The translations under genes were made by a program, and so were the position numbers. Of a stretch of DNA of 64,000 nucleotides, positions 1 to 8,904 are shown piece by piece. A model generated the notes under the pieces. It worked only from the letters and a program-made list of their open reading frames with translations. It ran no database searches and had not been told where the DNA came from. The first letter of the stretch is position 1; the number at the start of each line of letters is the position of its first letter. Source of the DNA: Pigmentiphaga sp033795525 (GTDB lineage: Bacteria; Pseudomonadota; Gammaproteobacteria; Burkholderiales; Burkholderiaceae_B); contig NZ_JARYGM010000002.1 in the NCBI RefSeq assembly GCF_033795525.1, positions 744,001 to 808,000 on the forward strand. The letters run 5' to 3'.

Positions 1-70
1 GTGGGGCTTGCGACGCCCATCGACCACGACGACTGGATCGCGTATCGGCAAACGCGCGATGCGGGCCGCG

Positions 71-2305
71 CTAGCGCCGATCCGCCTCCAACACCCCCGG
101 CACCTCGCGAATGCCGGCCAGCGCGCGGGTAAGGTGCTCGCCGTTGCCCACCTCGGCGGTAAACACCATGCGGGCAATGGCCTGGCGGCTCTGGGTATTG
201 ACGCCGATCACGTTGATCCGCTGGCGGGCGAACACCTCGGAGATGTCGCGCAACAGACCATGGCGGTCGTTGGCCAGTACCACGATGTCCACGGGATACA
301 CCGCATCGCCCGTCTGTCCCCAGGTCACGTCGATGACCCGTTCCGGTTCTCGCGCCGCCAACGCCCGGAAGCTCTTGCAGTCGCACCGGTGGATGGAGAC
401 GCCGCGCCCCCGCGTCACGAACCCTGAAATCGCATCAGGCGGGGCTGGCCGGCAGCATTTGGCCAACTGGGTCAGCAGCGCATCCACGCCGACCACCAGT
501 ACCCCGCTCTTGCCGGCATGCACGGCGCTTTCGGGGCGGCTGTCGCGCGTCAGCGTGGAGAGATCGGGCGCAGCTTCGGGCGCGGGAGCCTCGAAGGCGC
601 TGGCAATCTGGCGCAGGCTGAACTCGTCCTTGGCCAGGGCCACGTACAAGTCCTCGGTGCAGGCAAAGCCCAGCTGCTGGGCGAGCAGTTCCAGGTTGGT
701 GGCCGTCTTGCCCAGGCGCTGCAGTTCTTTCTCCAGCATGCCCTGCCCCTGGGCAATGCGTTCCTGGATATCGATGGCGTTGAACCAGGCACGTACCTTG
801 GCGCGCGAACGCTGGCTGGCGAGGTAGCCCAGCTGGGGGTTGAGCCAGTCGCGCGACGGCCCGCCCGACTTGGCGGCAATGATCTCGACGGTCTGGCCAG
901 TCGTCAGCCGCGTGTTCAGGGGCACCATCGTCCCGTCGACCCGTGCCCCGCGGCAGCGGTGGCCCAGGTCGGTATGGACCTGGTAGGCGAAATCGACCGG
1001 CGTCGCGCCGGGCGGCAGCTCGATCACCCGCGCCTGCGGCGTCAGCACATAGATGTTGTCGGCCAGCGAGTTCAGCGCCGCCGGTCCAAGCTCGTCGTCG
1101 ACCTGGACATCGGCCTTCCACGCCAACAATTGCCGTATCCAGCTCAGCTTGCGGTCGTACTCGGAATCGGCGCTGACCTGGCCGCCCTTGGCGCCAGCCT
1201 CCTTGTAACGCCAGTGCGCGGCCATGCCGAACTCCGCGAACTGATGCATTTCACGCGTGCGGATCTGTACCTCGAACGGCCGCCCGTCATGGTCGTAAAC
1301 CACGGTATGGAGCGAGCGATAGCCGTTGGGCTTGGGCCGGGAGATGTAGTCGTCGAACTCGTTGGGCACCGGCGTCCAGAGATGGTGGACCAGTCCCAGT
1401 ACCGTATAGCAGGTACGGATGTCGTCGACGATAATGCGCAGCGCCCGCAGGTCATAGAGATCCGAGAAGCTCAGGCGGCGGTTGCGCATCTTGTTCCAGA
1501 TGCTGTAGATGTGCTTGGGACGGCCGGTCACGTCGGCCGCGATGCCGGCACCCTCCAGCGCCTGGCGCACCCGTGCGATGGCGTCCGCGATGAAGGCTTC
1601 GCGTTCCGTCCGTTTTTCTTCCAGCAGGCCGGCGATTTCCTTGTAGCGCACCGGTTCGAGGAAGCGGAAGGCCAGATCCTCCATTTCCCACTTGACCTGC
1701 CAGATGCCCAGCCGGTTGGCCAGCGGCGCATACAACTCCAGCGTTTCACGCGCCAGGGCCTCCGGCAGCGGCACTTTGTGCTGGGCGTGCCAGCGCAGCG
1801 TCTGCAGGCGCGAGGCCAGCCGCATAAGGACGATGCGCAGGTCGGCCGCCATGGCCAGCAGCATCTTGCGCAGCATTTCCGCCTGCGCGCCGCTCCCGGC
1901 CGAAGCGTCACTGGCGTCGCGCGTGACCTGCCCCAGGCGCAGCAGCGCCCGGTAGCCGTGCACCAGCCGGCCGATCTCGGTCCCGAACTGCAGCGTGACC
2001 GGATCCTTATGCGGATTGCTATTGACCTCGCGGTCGCCCACGGCGTTGGCCAGCAGGGTCGCCATGCGGGTATGCCCGTCCACCTGCATGCCGGCGAGAA
2101 TCGCCACTACCCCGGCAGCATGTTCGGCCCAGGTCTCGCCTTCGGCGACGGCCGGTTCGCGTGCATAGCGCGGCAGCGACCACTCGAGCGCCTTGCGCAG
2201 CTCCTCCCGGGCCCGTTCCGACAGGCCGGCATTGGCAGCCTCTTGCCAGGCAGAGTCGAAAACTGCGGAAAGTTCGCCGGAGGCATCTAGGGCGGGTTCG
2301 TTCAT
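71..2305 (-). CDS. relA: RelA-type (p)ppGpp synthetase
   Basis: Makes the stringent-response alarmone (p)ppGpp from ATP and GTP/GDP, normally on ribosomes holding an uncharged tRNA. The 744-residue product has a degenerate N-terminal HD hydrolase region (ANAVGD where SpoT enzymes carry an HD-containing motif), a synthetase domain ending in EVQIRT, a TGS domain with DFAYQVHTDLGH, and a C-terminal ACT domain with NDRHGLLRDISEVF. The lost HD motif and EVQIRT point to RelA, not bifunctional SpoT. A start at 2338 is open, but the ATG at 2305 fits the family better. Divergent from mtfA across an 84-bp gap. The 70 bp to its left hold nothing I recognise. Confidence 0.93.
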   Translation of the reverse strand: MNEPALDASGELSAVFDSAWQEAANAGLSERAREELRKALEWSLPRYAREPAVAEGETWAEHAAGVVAILAGMQVDGHTRMATLLANAVGDREVNSNPHKDPVTLQFGTEIGRLVHGYRALLRLGQVTRDASDASAGSGAQAEMLRKMLLAMAADLRIVLMRLASRLQTLRWHAQHKVPLPEALARETLELYAPLANRLGIWQVKWEMEDLAFRFLEPVRYKEIAGLLEEKRTEREAFIADAIARVRQALEGAGIAADVTGRPKHIYSIWNKMRNRRLSFSDLYDLRALRIIVDDIRTCYTVLGLVHHLWTPVPNEFDDYISRPKPNGYRSLHTVVYDHDGRPFEVQIRTREMHQFAEFGMAAHWRYKEAGAKGGQVSADSEYDRKLSWIRQLLAWKADVQVDDELGPAALNSLADNIYVLTPQARVIELPPGATPVDFAYQVHTDLGHRCRGARVDGTMVPLNTRLTTGQTVEIIAAKSGGPSRDWLNPQLGYLASQRSRAKVRAWFNAIDIQERIAQGQGMLEKELQRLGKTATNLELLAQQLGFACTEDLYVALAKDEFSLRQIASAFEAPAPEAAPDLSTLTRDSRPESAVHAGKSGVLVVGVDALLTQLAKCCRPAPPDAISGFVTRGRGVSIHRCDCKSFRALAAREPERVIDVTWGQTGDAVYPVDIVVLANDRHGLLRDISEVFARQRINVIGVNTQSRQAIARMVFTAEVGNGEHLTRALAGIREVPGVLEADRR

Positions 2306-2389
2306 CGTCTTACACTTTACGTTGCATCGGCCATGCAAGAGCGCCGGCGCGATACTCTAGTCGCATATCCACCCAGGGAAATTCATTGT

Positions 2390-3244
2390 ATGTTGGGATG
2401 GCTGTTGGCCCGCGGCGCCTCGAAAAGCCGCGTCGCGCAGATGCAGGCACGCATCAATCCGGAATTATGGACCCAAACGCTGGCCTCGCATGCTTTCCTC
2501 GCGCGGCTCAATGACGACGAACGGACCGCGTTGCAGGCCCGGGTCGCCTGGTTCCTGGCCAGCAAGGCAATGACGGGTGCGGGCGGCCAAGTCCTGACCG
2601 ATGAAATCCGGCTGTCCATCGCCGCGCAGGCCTGTCTGCCCATCCTGTACCTGGACCCGGGGCTCTACGAGGGGTGGACGGAAGTCATCGTCTATCCGAG
2701 CGGTTTTCTGATTCCCCGTACCGACATGGATGAGGATGGCATCGTCCACGAATATATCGAAGAAGCCGCCGGCGAAGCCTGGGAGGGGGGGCCCGTCGTG
2801 CTGTCGTGGGAGGACGCCGGCCCGGGCGGGGAGCGTCCCGAGGGCTTCAACGTCGTGATCCACGAATTCGCACACAAGCTGGACCTGCAATTCGGACAGG
2901 CCGACGGCATGCCGAGCCTGCATGCCCACCCCGACATCACCCCCCGGCTGTGGCGCCGCGTACTGGAGGCCAGCTACGAGTCGCTATTGCAGCAACTGGA
3001 GACCATCGAGGCGGCCATCCCGCCCGACGTGGACCCGGAGTCCGAAGAAGCCGACCCGTGGTATGCGCAATTGCCCATCGACCCCTATGCGGCCACCGAT
3101 ACCGCGGAATTCTTTGCGGTCAGCTCCGAAGCCTTCTTCGTCCATCCCGGGCCGCTGCGGGCGGCGATGCCGGAGTGGTACGGGCTGCTCGTGCAGTACT
3201 ACCGGCAGGACCCGCTCGGGGACCCAGGCCGGCTAGGGGCGTGA
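2390..3244 (+). CDS. mtfA: MtfA-family zinc peptidase (M90)
   Basis: Cytosolic zinc metallopeptidase family; in E. coli MtfA binds the glucose repressor Mlc and has aminopeptidase activity. The 284-residue product carries the zinc-binding HEFAH motif at about residues 158-162 (IHEFAHKLD), then a downstream AEFFAVSSEAFF segment that supplies the third ligand in this family. Length matches E. coli MtfA (265) with a short extension. The ATG at 2390 follows CCAGGGAAATT, so it is preferred to the upstream in-frame start at 2333. Divergent from relA. Whether it acts on an Mlc-like partner here is unknown. Confidence 0.88.
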   Translation: MLGWLLARGASKSRVAQMQARINPELWTQTLASHAFLARLNDDERTALQARVAWFLASKAMTGAGGQVLTDEIRLSIAAQACLPILYLDPGLYEGWTEVIVYPSGFLIPRTDMDEDGIVHEYIEEAAGEAWEGGPVVLSWEDAGPGGERPEGFNVVIHEFAHKLDLQFGQADGMPSLHAHPDITPRLWRRVLEASYESLLQQLETIEAAIPPDVDPESEEADPWYAQLPIDPYAATDTAEFFAVSSEAFFVHPGPLRAAMPEWYGLLVQYYRQDPLGDPGRLGA

Positions 3245-3263
3245 CGATACACCCTGCTCGCCG

Positions 3264-3295
3264 GCGTCAGCTGGCGGCTCGGCGCCGGCTGACGC
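3264..3295. terminator. Hairpin between convergent mtfA and RidA gene
   Basis: A 13-bp stem (GCGTCAGCTGGCG with CGCCGGCTGACGC, one G-U wobble) closes a 6-nt loop. It sits between the stop of mtfA and the stop of the leftward RidA gene. There is no U-tract, so it is a probable bidirectional termination or 3'-end stabilising hairpin, not a textbook intrinsic terminator. Confidence 0.55.
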
Positions 3296-3304
3296 TGCAT
3301 GCCG

Positions 3305-3652
3305 TCACACCGCGGCAGTAACGACGATCTCGACCTTGTATTCGGGCGCGGCCAGCTTGGCCTCGACCGTGGCGCGCGCCGGCGTGTTGCCGGCCGGCAC
3401 CCAGGCATCCCAGACCGAATTCATGGCGGCGAAGTCGGCAATATCGGCCAGGAAGATCTGGGCACGCAGGATTCGGGTCTTGTCCGTACCGGCAGCGGCC
3501 AGCAGTTTGTCGATGGCGGCCAGTACCTGCCGCGTCTGGCCGGCGGCGTCCTGGCTGGGATCCTCGGCCACTTGACCGGCCAGATAGGCGACGCCGCCGT
3601 GGACGACCATTTCGGACATGCGTTTGCCGACGCTGAAGCGCTCGATGCTCAT
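3305..3652 (-). CDS. RidA-family (YjgF/UK114) protein
   Basis: RidA-family proteins hydrolyse reactive enamine/imine intermediates released by PLP enzymes. The 115-residue length is typical. The segments VHGGVAYLAGQVAEDPSQD and ILRAQIFLADIADFAAMNSVW, and the conserved ARATVEAKLAAPEYKVEI end, fit the family. AGGAAA precedes the ATG. It lies 136 bp downstream of an alpha/beta-hydrolase gene on the same strand. The RidA paralogue subgroup is not assigned. Confidence 0.88.
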   Translation of the reverse strand: MSIERFSVGKRMSEMVVHGGVAYLAGQVAEDPSQDAAGQTRQVLAAIDKLLAAAGTDKTRILRAQIFLADIADFAAMNSVWDAWVPAGNTPARATVEAKLAAPEYKVEIVVTAAV

Positions 3653-3788
3653 GGGTTTCCTCGTAGTTCAAGCAGATTCGGAGCCGCAAGCATAGCAGCC
3701 CCGGCCCGTGCCGGTGCCGGCCCGCGGGCCCCGGTTTGGCCGGCCGCCCACCGCCCGGGATCGACCACGCGGCAAACATCCTGGCCAC

Positions 3789-4688
3789 CTAGCTGCGACA
3801 CAGGAAATCCTCGGCGATATCGAGCTGGTACGGCGTCATGAACGTGGGAGCGTGGCCGACTCCCGGGATGTCCGCCCGGCGCGCGCGCGGGTTGCGGATA
3901 AGCATCTGCTCGACCGTGTCCTCGCTCAGCAGGTCGGAGCGCTCACCGCGCACCACCAATATCGGACATGCAATGCTGTCGTAGACCTGCCATAGCGCGG
4001 CTTCGGCAGCAATCGCCATGGCCGGGTCGAGGGTCTGGAAAGACTGGGCGATGGCGGGATCGTAATGCATGGTCCACGAGCCCTCTGGGCCGTCTGCCTG
4101 GCGCACCACGTTGCGGGTCAGCTCGCTCCATTGATCCTCGGTATGATCGCCGAACGAGGCGCTGACCGTCCTGACGTAGGCCTTGGCTTCCTCGAAGCTG
4201 CGGAACGCCGGCGCCTTGCCCAGGTACTGTCCGATCCGGGTCAGCGCTTCCCACTCCAGGCGCGGACCGACATCGTTCAATACCAGCTTGTCGATGGGCG
4301 ACGCCTGCAGCCCGGCCAGCGCCATGCCTATCAGACCGCCCATGGAGGTGCCGAACCAATGCAGGATCCGCGGCTGCAGGCGCGCCAGCAGCGGCATCAT
4401 ATCGGCTATGTACTGAGGCATGGCGTAATAGGCGGGATTGGCCAACCAGTCCGAGCGTCCGCGGCCCACCACATCGGGACATACCACGCGATAGCGGCCG
4501 GCCATGCGGCGCGCCAGGGCATCGAAGTCGCGCCCCGTACGTGTCAGCCCGTGGACACATAGCAGCACTTGATCGTTATCGGGGTCTCCCCACTCCCAGT
4601 ACGCCATGCGGTGCAGGCCTGCGGGGCTCAGGCAGGACACGAAGTCCAGGCGTGGCTGGGAGGTGCCGGACGAAGCATAGGAGTTCAT
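3789..4688 (-). CDS. alpha/beta-fold hydrolase
   Basis: Serine hydrolase of the alpha/beta-fold superfamily, substrate unknown. The 299-residue product shows an oxyanion-region CVHGLTRTG, the nucleophile elbow GTSMGG with Ser at about residue 115, an acid-bearing C-terminal part (VVRGERSDLLS) and the catalytic His in PGVGHAPTF near the end. The ATG at 4688 has AAGGGA 10 nt upstream. The longer open frame to 4790 would run into comEC and is rejected. It follows comEC on the same strand after 85 bp. Confidence 0.85.
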   Translation of the reverse strand: MNSYASSGTSQPRLDFVSCLSPAGLHRMAYWEWGDPDNDQVLLCVHGLTRTGRDFDALARRMAGRYRVVCPDVVGRGRSDWLANPAYYAMPQYIADMMPLLARLQPRILHWFGTSMGGLIGMALAGLQASPIDKLVLNDVGPRLEWEALTRIGQYLGKAPAFRSFEEAKAYVRTVSASFGDHTEDQWSELTRNVVRQADGPEGSWTMHYDPAIAQSFQTLDPAMAIAAEAALWQVYDSIACPILVVRGERSDLLSEDTVEQMLIRNPRARRADIPGVGHAPTFMTPYQLDIAEDFLCRS

Positions 4689-4773
4689 GGAGAAAGCATC
4701 CCTTGCGGAGCGAAGTACGAGGATTGTAGCCAGCCCCACTGGGCCAACGGCCGTACGTGAGACATAGCGCGCA

Positions 4774-7170
4774 CTACGACGCCGACGCATGCCAGTAGCG
4801 GCGGCGCGCGTCCCGCTCTCGTTCGACGGTCAGCCCATGGCTATCCGAACTGAACACCACCGCGCCGTGCCGGTCGGTGCGGTGGAAGATGGTTCCGGCG
4901 CGCTGCCACCGCCGCACGATCTGCGGATGCGGATGGCGATAGCGATTCAGGTAGCCGGCCTGGGCCACGGCATGGGCGGCCGACGTGGCCGCAACCAGTG
5001 CACCGCTCGATGAATGGCGCGAACCGTGATGCGGCACGGCGAGCACGTCGACCGCGATTGCCCCGCGCCGTGCCAATCTGGCTTCTTCCGTCTTCCCAAT
5101 GTCGCCAGTCAACAGGGCGCTGTGGTGCTGGCCACGCAGAAGCAGGACACAACTGTTCCCGTTGCGCTCGGGCGCCGGTGTCTCGTGCTCCTCCGCCCGC
5201 GCGGGATGGACGAACGAAAATTCCACCCCGTCCCGCGTCCACCGCTGGCCATCGGCGCAACGCGACGAGGTCGGCATGCCGGGCTCGCGGAGCGCGAGAT
5301 CGTACGACGCATGCACGCGGCCCACCGGCACCGCAGCCAGCAACGAACGCAATCCGCCCGCATGGTCGACGTCGGCATGCGAGACCACCAGCTCATCGAG
5401 CCGGCGTATGCCGCGTGCCCGCAGATACGGCCAGATCACGCGCGAGCCGGCGTCGGCGTGGTCGCCATAGGGAGGCCCCGTATCGAAAAGCAAGGTCGTA
5501 TGCGAGGTTTCCACCACAATGGCGCTGCCCTGCCCCACATCCAGCATGGTCATTTGCCACGCGCCGTGTTCTGGCCGTGCCGGCCGATAGGCCAGCATCG
5601 GCGTCAGCAGCACCAGGGCCAGCCAACGGCAAGGCAGCCCGCGCGGCTGCATCGCCCAGGCCACGCCCGCCAGGCCGAGCGCCACCAGCGGCCATGGCGG
5701 CGCGGCCAGCGCATGGGCAGCGAACTGTGCATGGGCCAGCCACTGCACGGGCTGCATCAGCACGGCGAACACGGCATGGGCCAGGGACGCCGACGCGGCG
5801 GCGATGCCGGAGAGCCCTGGCACCATAGCCAGTGCAAGCGCTGCCAGCGCCAGCGGGGTCACCAACAGGCTGACTACCGGGATGGCCAGCGCATTGGCCA
5901 AGGGCGACACCAGCGATATCTGCTGGAACATCAAGCCCAGCGCCGGCAACAGCCCTACCGTCAGCACCACCTGCGCGCGGGCACCTTCCCGCAGCGATGC
6001 GGCCAGGCCCGTCCGCCATGGGAGATCGCCCGCTTCGCGCCAGCGCCATCGCCCGCTGCCTGCCAGCACCAGCAGCGCTACCGCGCCGAACGACAGCCAG
6101 AAGCCGGTCGCCAGCGGCGCCCAGGGATCGAGCGCGCATACCAGCGCTGCCGCCACCGCCAGCACGCGCGATCCGGACAGGGGCAACCGAAGCATCGCGG
6201 CCAGCCCGATCACGGACAACATGAAGAAGGTACGCTGCGCAGGCACGCCCCAGCCCGCGAGCAGGCAGTACAACCATGCCACGACGAGTGCCGCCGCCGC
6301 GGCCGCCACCTGCGCCGGGTTGCGCTCGGCGAGGCGGGTGCCGCGCCAGCTACAGCATTTCCAGCCTTGCAGCACGATCCACCCCGCGAGCGCCGCCAGC
6401 ATGGTCACGTGCAATCCACTGATGGAAACCAGGTGCGTGATGCCCGCGCGGCTGAAAGTTTCCCAGTCGCGCTTGTCCACCCCTGCCTGGTCGCCCATGG
6501 CCAAGGCCGTCAGCACGGGGCCATACCGCTTGCCCCCCAGGATCTCCCGCAAGACGGCGCGGCTGTCATGCCGTGCGCGCTGCACGAGCACGCCGAAACC
6601 GGAGCCTTGTCCCAGTCGCCGAGGCCGGCCGCGTACGGAACCGGTGGCCCGGATGCCGTGCTCGAACAGGTAGGCCTCGTAGTCGAAACCATGGGGATTG
6701 AGGTTGCCGTGCGGGCGCTTGAGCACGACGCTCGCACGCCAGATTTCGCCCGGCACCACCTCGGCCGCCTTACCGTACCAGGCCAATTGCACGCGCCGGG
6801 GGACGCCGGGCGGCGGCGCCAGCAACTCGGCCTGGAACCGCTGGCCGCGGCCTGTGGCGGTGGACAGACTGGTCACCAGGTAATCGAGCTCGATCGGACG
6901 GTTCTCGCGTTCCGGTGACAAGGCATCCTGTAGCCGCAGATCGATGCGGACCAATGCGAGCCCCGTGCCGGCCACCATGCCCGCCATGGCCAGGACCACG
7001 GCCAGGCCCGCCGGCCCGCGCCACACTCCCCGCCCCCGCCGCCATGCGGCACCGAGCGCCAGCAGTAAGGCGCCGGCCCCCACCGCCGTCCAGCCGGCGC
7101 GCGGCACCGCGGGCAGGACGTGTACCCACGCCGTACCCAGCACAAATGCCACCAACGCCAAACGCCACAT
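4774..7170 (-). CDS. comEC: ComEC/Rec2 DNA-uptake channel
   Basis: Inner-membrane channel that passes single-stranded DNA into the cytoplasm during natural transformation. The 798-residue protein has hydrophobic N-terminal helices, the periplasmic DUF4131-like part, a central multi-helix competence domain (ITHLVSISGLHVTMLAALAG) and a C-terminal metallo-beta-lactamase domain with SHADVDHAGG and VPHHGSRHSSS. GAGGGGGAGGC lies just before the ATG. Length and domain order are those of an intact ComEC. Only this competence gene is visible, so its role in uptake here is inferred from family. Confidence 0.92.
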   Translation of the reverse strand: MWRLALVAFVLGTAWVHVLPAVPRAGWTAVGAGALLLALGAAWRRGRGVWRGPAGLAVVLAMAGMVAGTGLALVRIDLRLQDALSPERENRPIELDYLVTSLSTATGRGQRFQAELLAPPPGVPRRVQLAWYGKAAEVVPGEIWRASVVLKRPHGNLNPHGFDYEAYLFEHGIRATGSVRGRPRRLGQGSGFGVLVQRARHDSRAVLREILGGKRYGPVLTALAMGDQAGVDKRDWETFSRAGITHLVSISGLHVTMLAALAGWIVLQGWKCCSWRGTRLAERNPAQVAAAAAALVVAWLYCLLAGWGVPAQRTFFMLSVIGLAAMLRLPLSGSRVLAVAAALVCALDPWAPLATGFWLSFGAVALLVLAGSGRWRWREAGDLPWRTGLAASLREGARAQVVLTVGLLPALGLMFQQISLVSPLANALAIPVVSLLVTPLALAALALAMVPGLSGIAAASASLAHAVFAVLMQPVQWLAHAQFAAHALAAPPWPLVALGLAGVAWAMQPRGLPCRWLALVLLTPMLAYRPARPEHGAWQMTMLDVGQGSAIVVETSHTTLLFDTGPPYGDHADAGSRVIWPYLRARGIRRLDELVVSHADVDHAGGLRSLLAAVPVGRVHASYDLALREPGMPTSSRCADGQRWTRDGVEFSFVHPARAEEHETPAPERNGNSCVLLLRGQHHSALLTGDIGKTEEARLARRGAIAVDVLAVPHHGSRHSSSGALVAATSAAHAVAQAGYLNRYRHPHPQIVRRWQRAGTIFHRTDRHGAVVFSSDSHGLTVERERDARRRYWHASAS

Positions 7171-7289
7171 GCCTCCCCCTCAGCAGAGGGCCAGATGGTA
7201 CGCAGGCAGGCCCAGGCGCGCAGCCCGGGTGAGGACGATTCCATCCATGTCCGCACCCCGGGCACGGCACTGCGGACGCAGGCTTCGGA

Positions 7290-8102
7290 TCAGGCCAGGG
7301 ACAGCGCCGCCGCCAGCCGCGGCAGGACGCGCCGCGCATTCTCGGACGTGGCGGCGGCCACCTCGTCGACCGTCACCCCGCGCAACTCGGCCAGCACCTG
7401 GGCCATGCGCGGCAATTCGGCCGGTGCGTTGCGGCGGCAGTCGCGCGGCAGCCATGCGGGCGGAATGTCCGGCGCATCGGTTTCCAGCACCAGGGCCGAT
7501 AAATCGAGGCCCGTGGCCAGGCGCCGGATATTGCGGGAGCGTTCGTACGTCATCTCTCCGCCCATGCCCAGTGCAAACCCGCGTTGCACGAATTGATCGG
7601 CTTGCTGCCGGCTGCCGTTGAAGGCATGCGCAATGCCGCCCGCCACGTCGATGCGGCGCAGGTACTTCAGCAATACGTCCTGGGAACGGCGCACGTGCAG
7701 CAGCACCGGCAGCCCGAACTCCGCCGCCAGCTTGAGCTGCGCCTGGTAGAAATGCTCTTGCCGCTCGCGTTGCGGGCCGCTGGCAATCTCGGCGACGAAG
7801 AAGTCCAGGCCGATTTCGCCTATGGCCACGAATCGGGGATCCGGCAGGGCGGCCTGGACGGCATCGCGCAATCGATCCAGGTCGGCGTCGCCGGACTGCC
7901 GCACGAACAAAGGATGGATACCCAGCGCATAGGTGCCGCCGGGAATGCGATGGGCCAGGTCGCGGACCACGGAAAAATTGCTATGCGCGATCGCGGGGAT
8001 GACGATGGCGCCTACCCCCGCACGGCACGCTTGTTCGGCGACCTGGGCGCGGTCGGGGTCGAACTCGGCCGCATCGAGATGGCAATGGGTATCGATCAGC
8101 AT
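7290..8102 (-). CDS. TatD-family metal-dependent DNase/hydrolase
   Basis: TIM-barrel amidohydrolase of the TatD family, whose members are metal-dependent 3'-5' exonucleases or D-aminoacyl-tRNA-related hydrolases. The 270-residue product starts with the metal-binding DTHCHLD motif (His6, His8). It also has EIGLDFF (catalytic Glu), LPVLLHVRRS, GIAHAFNG and LETDAPDI, all characteristic of TatD proteins. It lies between lolD and comEC on the same strand, with gaps of 88 and 119 bp. Confidence 0.9.
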   Translation of the reverse strand: MLIDTHCHLDAAEFDPDRAQVAEQACRAGVGAIVIPAIAHSNFSVVRDLAHRIPGGTYALGIHPLFVRQSGDADLDRLRDAVQAALPDPRFVAIGEIGLDFFVAEIASGPQRERQEHFYQAQLKLAAEFGLPVLLHVRRSQDVLLKYLRRIDVAGGIAHAFNGSRQQADQFVQRGFALGMGGEMTYERSRNIRRLATGLDLSALVLETDAPDIPPAWLPRDCRRNAPAELPRMAQVLAELRGVTVDEVAAATSENARRVLPRLAAALSLA

Positions 8103-8190
8103 GATGCCAACTTTACCGCCGATTCCCTCGCGGCGTGCCCATGCCCCAGGGCCGGCCGTAGCCTAGCCGCTGCCCGCGTCGACCTGGATT

Positions 8191-8904
8191 TCAGGCAGAG
8201 GCGGTGCCCGGGCCGTGGGTTTCCTCGGCCAGCACGCCGTCCGCCATGCGCAGTTGCCTGTCGGCCAAGGCCGCCAGTTCGGCATCATGGGTCACGATCA
8301 CGAAGGCCATCTGCAATTGCTGGTTCAAGCGTTTGAGCAAGCCGAACACATCGCGCGCGGTATGGCGGTCGAGATTGCCGGTGGGCTCGTCGGCCAACAC
8401 GCACAGCGGCCGCGTAACCAGCGCCCGGGCCAAGGCCACGCGTTGGCGCTCGCCGCCGGACAACTGGCCGGGATGGTGAGCCGCCCGGGCCGCGAGCCCC
8501 ACCTGTTCCAGCATTTCCGCGGCAGCCTTGCGCGCCTGGCTGCGGTCCATGCGGCGCACCACCAACGGCATGGCGACGTTGTCGAGCGCGGAGAACTCGG
8601 CCAACAGGTGATGGAACTGGTAGACGAAGCCTAGACTGCGGTTGCGCGCCAGGCTGCGCTGCTTTTCATTGAAACCGGCCACCGGGTTGCCATCGAGCCG
8701 TACTTCGCCCGAGGTGGGCCGGTCGAGCAGCCCCAGCACATGGAGCAAGGTGCTCTTGCCCGATCCGGACGCGCCGACCAGAGCCACCATTTCGCCCTGT
8801 CGCACTTGCAGGTCCACGCCCCGCAGCACGGTGACCTGCTCGGTACCTTCGGCATAGACCTTGGAGATGCCCCGCCCTTCCAGCACGATGCGGCGATCAG
8901 TCAT
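8191..8904 (-). CDS. lolD: Lipoprotein-release ABC ATPase LolD
   Basis: ATPase of the Lol complex that extracts lipoproteins from the inner membrane for transfer to LolA. The 237-residue product has Walker A GASGSGKST (about 44-52), a LolD-like FVYQFHHLLAEFSALDNVAMP region, signature LSGGERQRVALARAL, and Walker B CVLADEPTGNLD. Its start overlaps the lolC stop by 8 bp, showing a coupled two-gene unit. Confidence 0.93.
   Translation of the reverse strand: MTDRRIVLEGRGISKVYAEGTEQVTVLRGVDLQVRQGEMVALVGASGSGKSTLLHVLGLLDRPTSGEVRLDGNPVAGFNEKQRSLARNRSLGFVYQFHHLLAEFSALDNVAMPLVVRRMDRSQARKAAAEMLEQVGLAARAAHHPGQLSGGERQRVALARALVTRPLCVLADEPTGNLDRHTARDVFGLLKRLNQQLQMAFVIVTHDAELAALADRQLRMADGVLAEETHGPGTASA

Noticed and set aside
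5014..6918. 634-codon plus-strand frame opposite comEC
   Set aside because: Arg/Gln/His-rich antisense translation without domains; comEC is intact on the minus strand.
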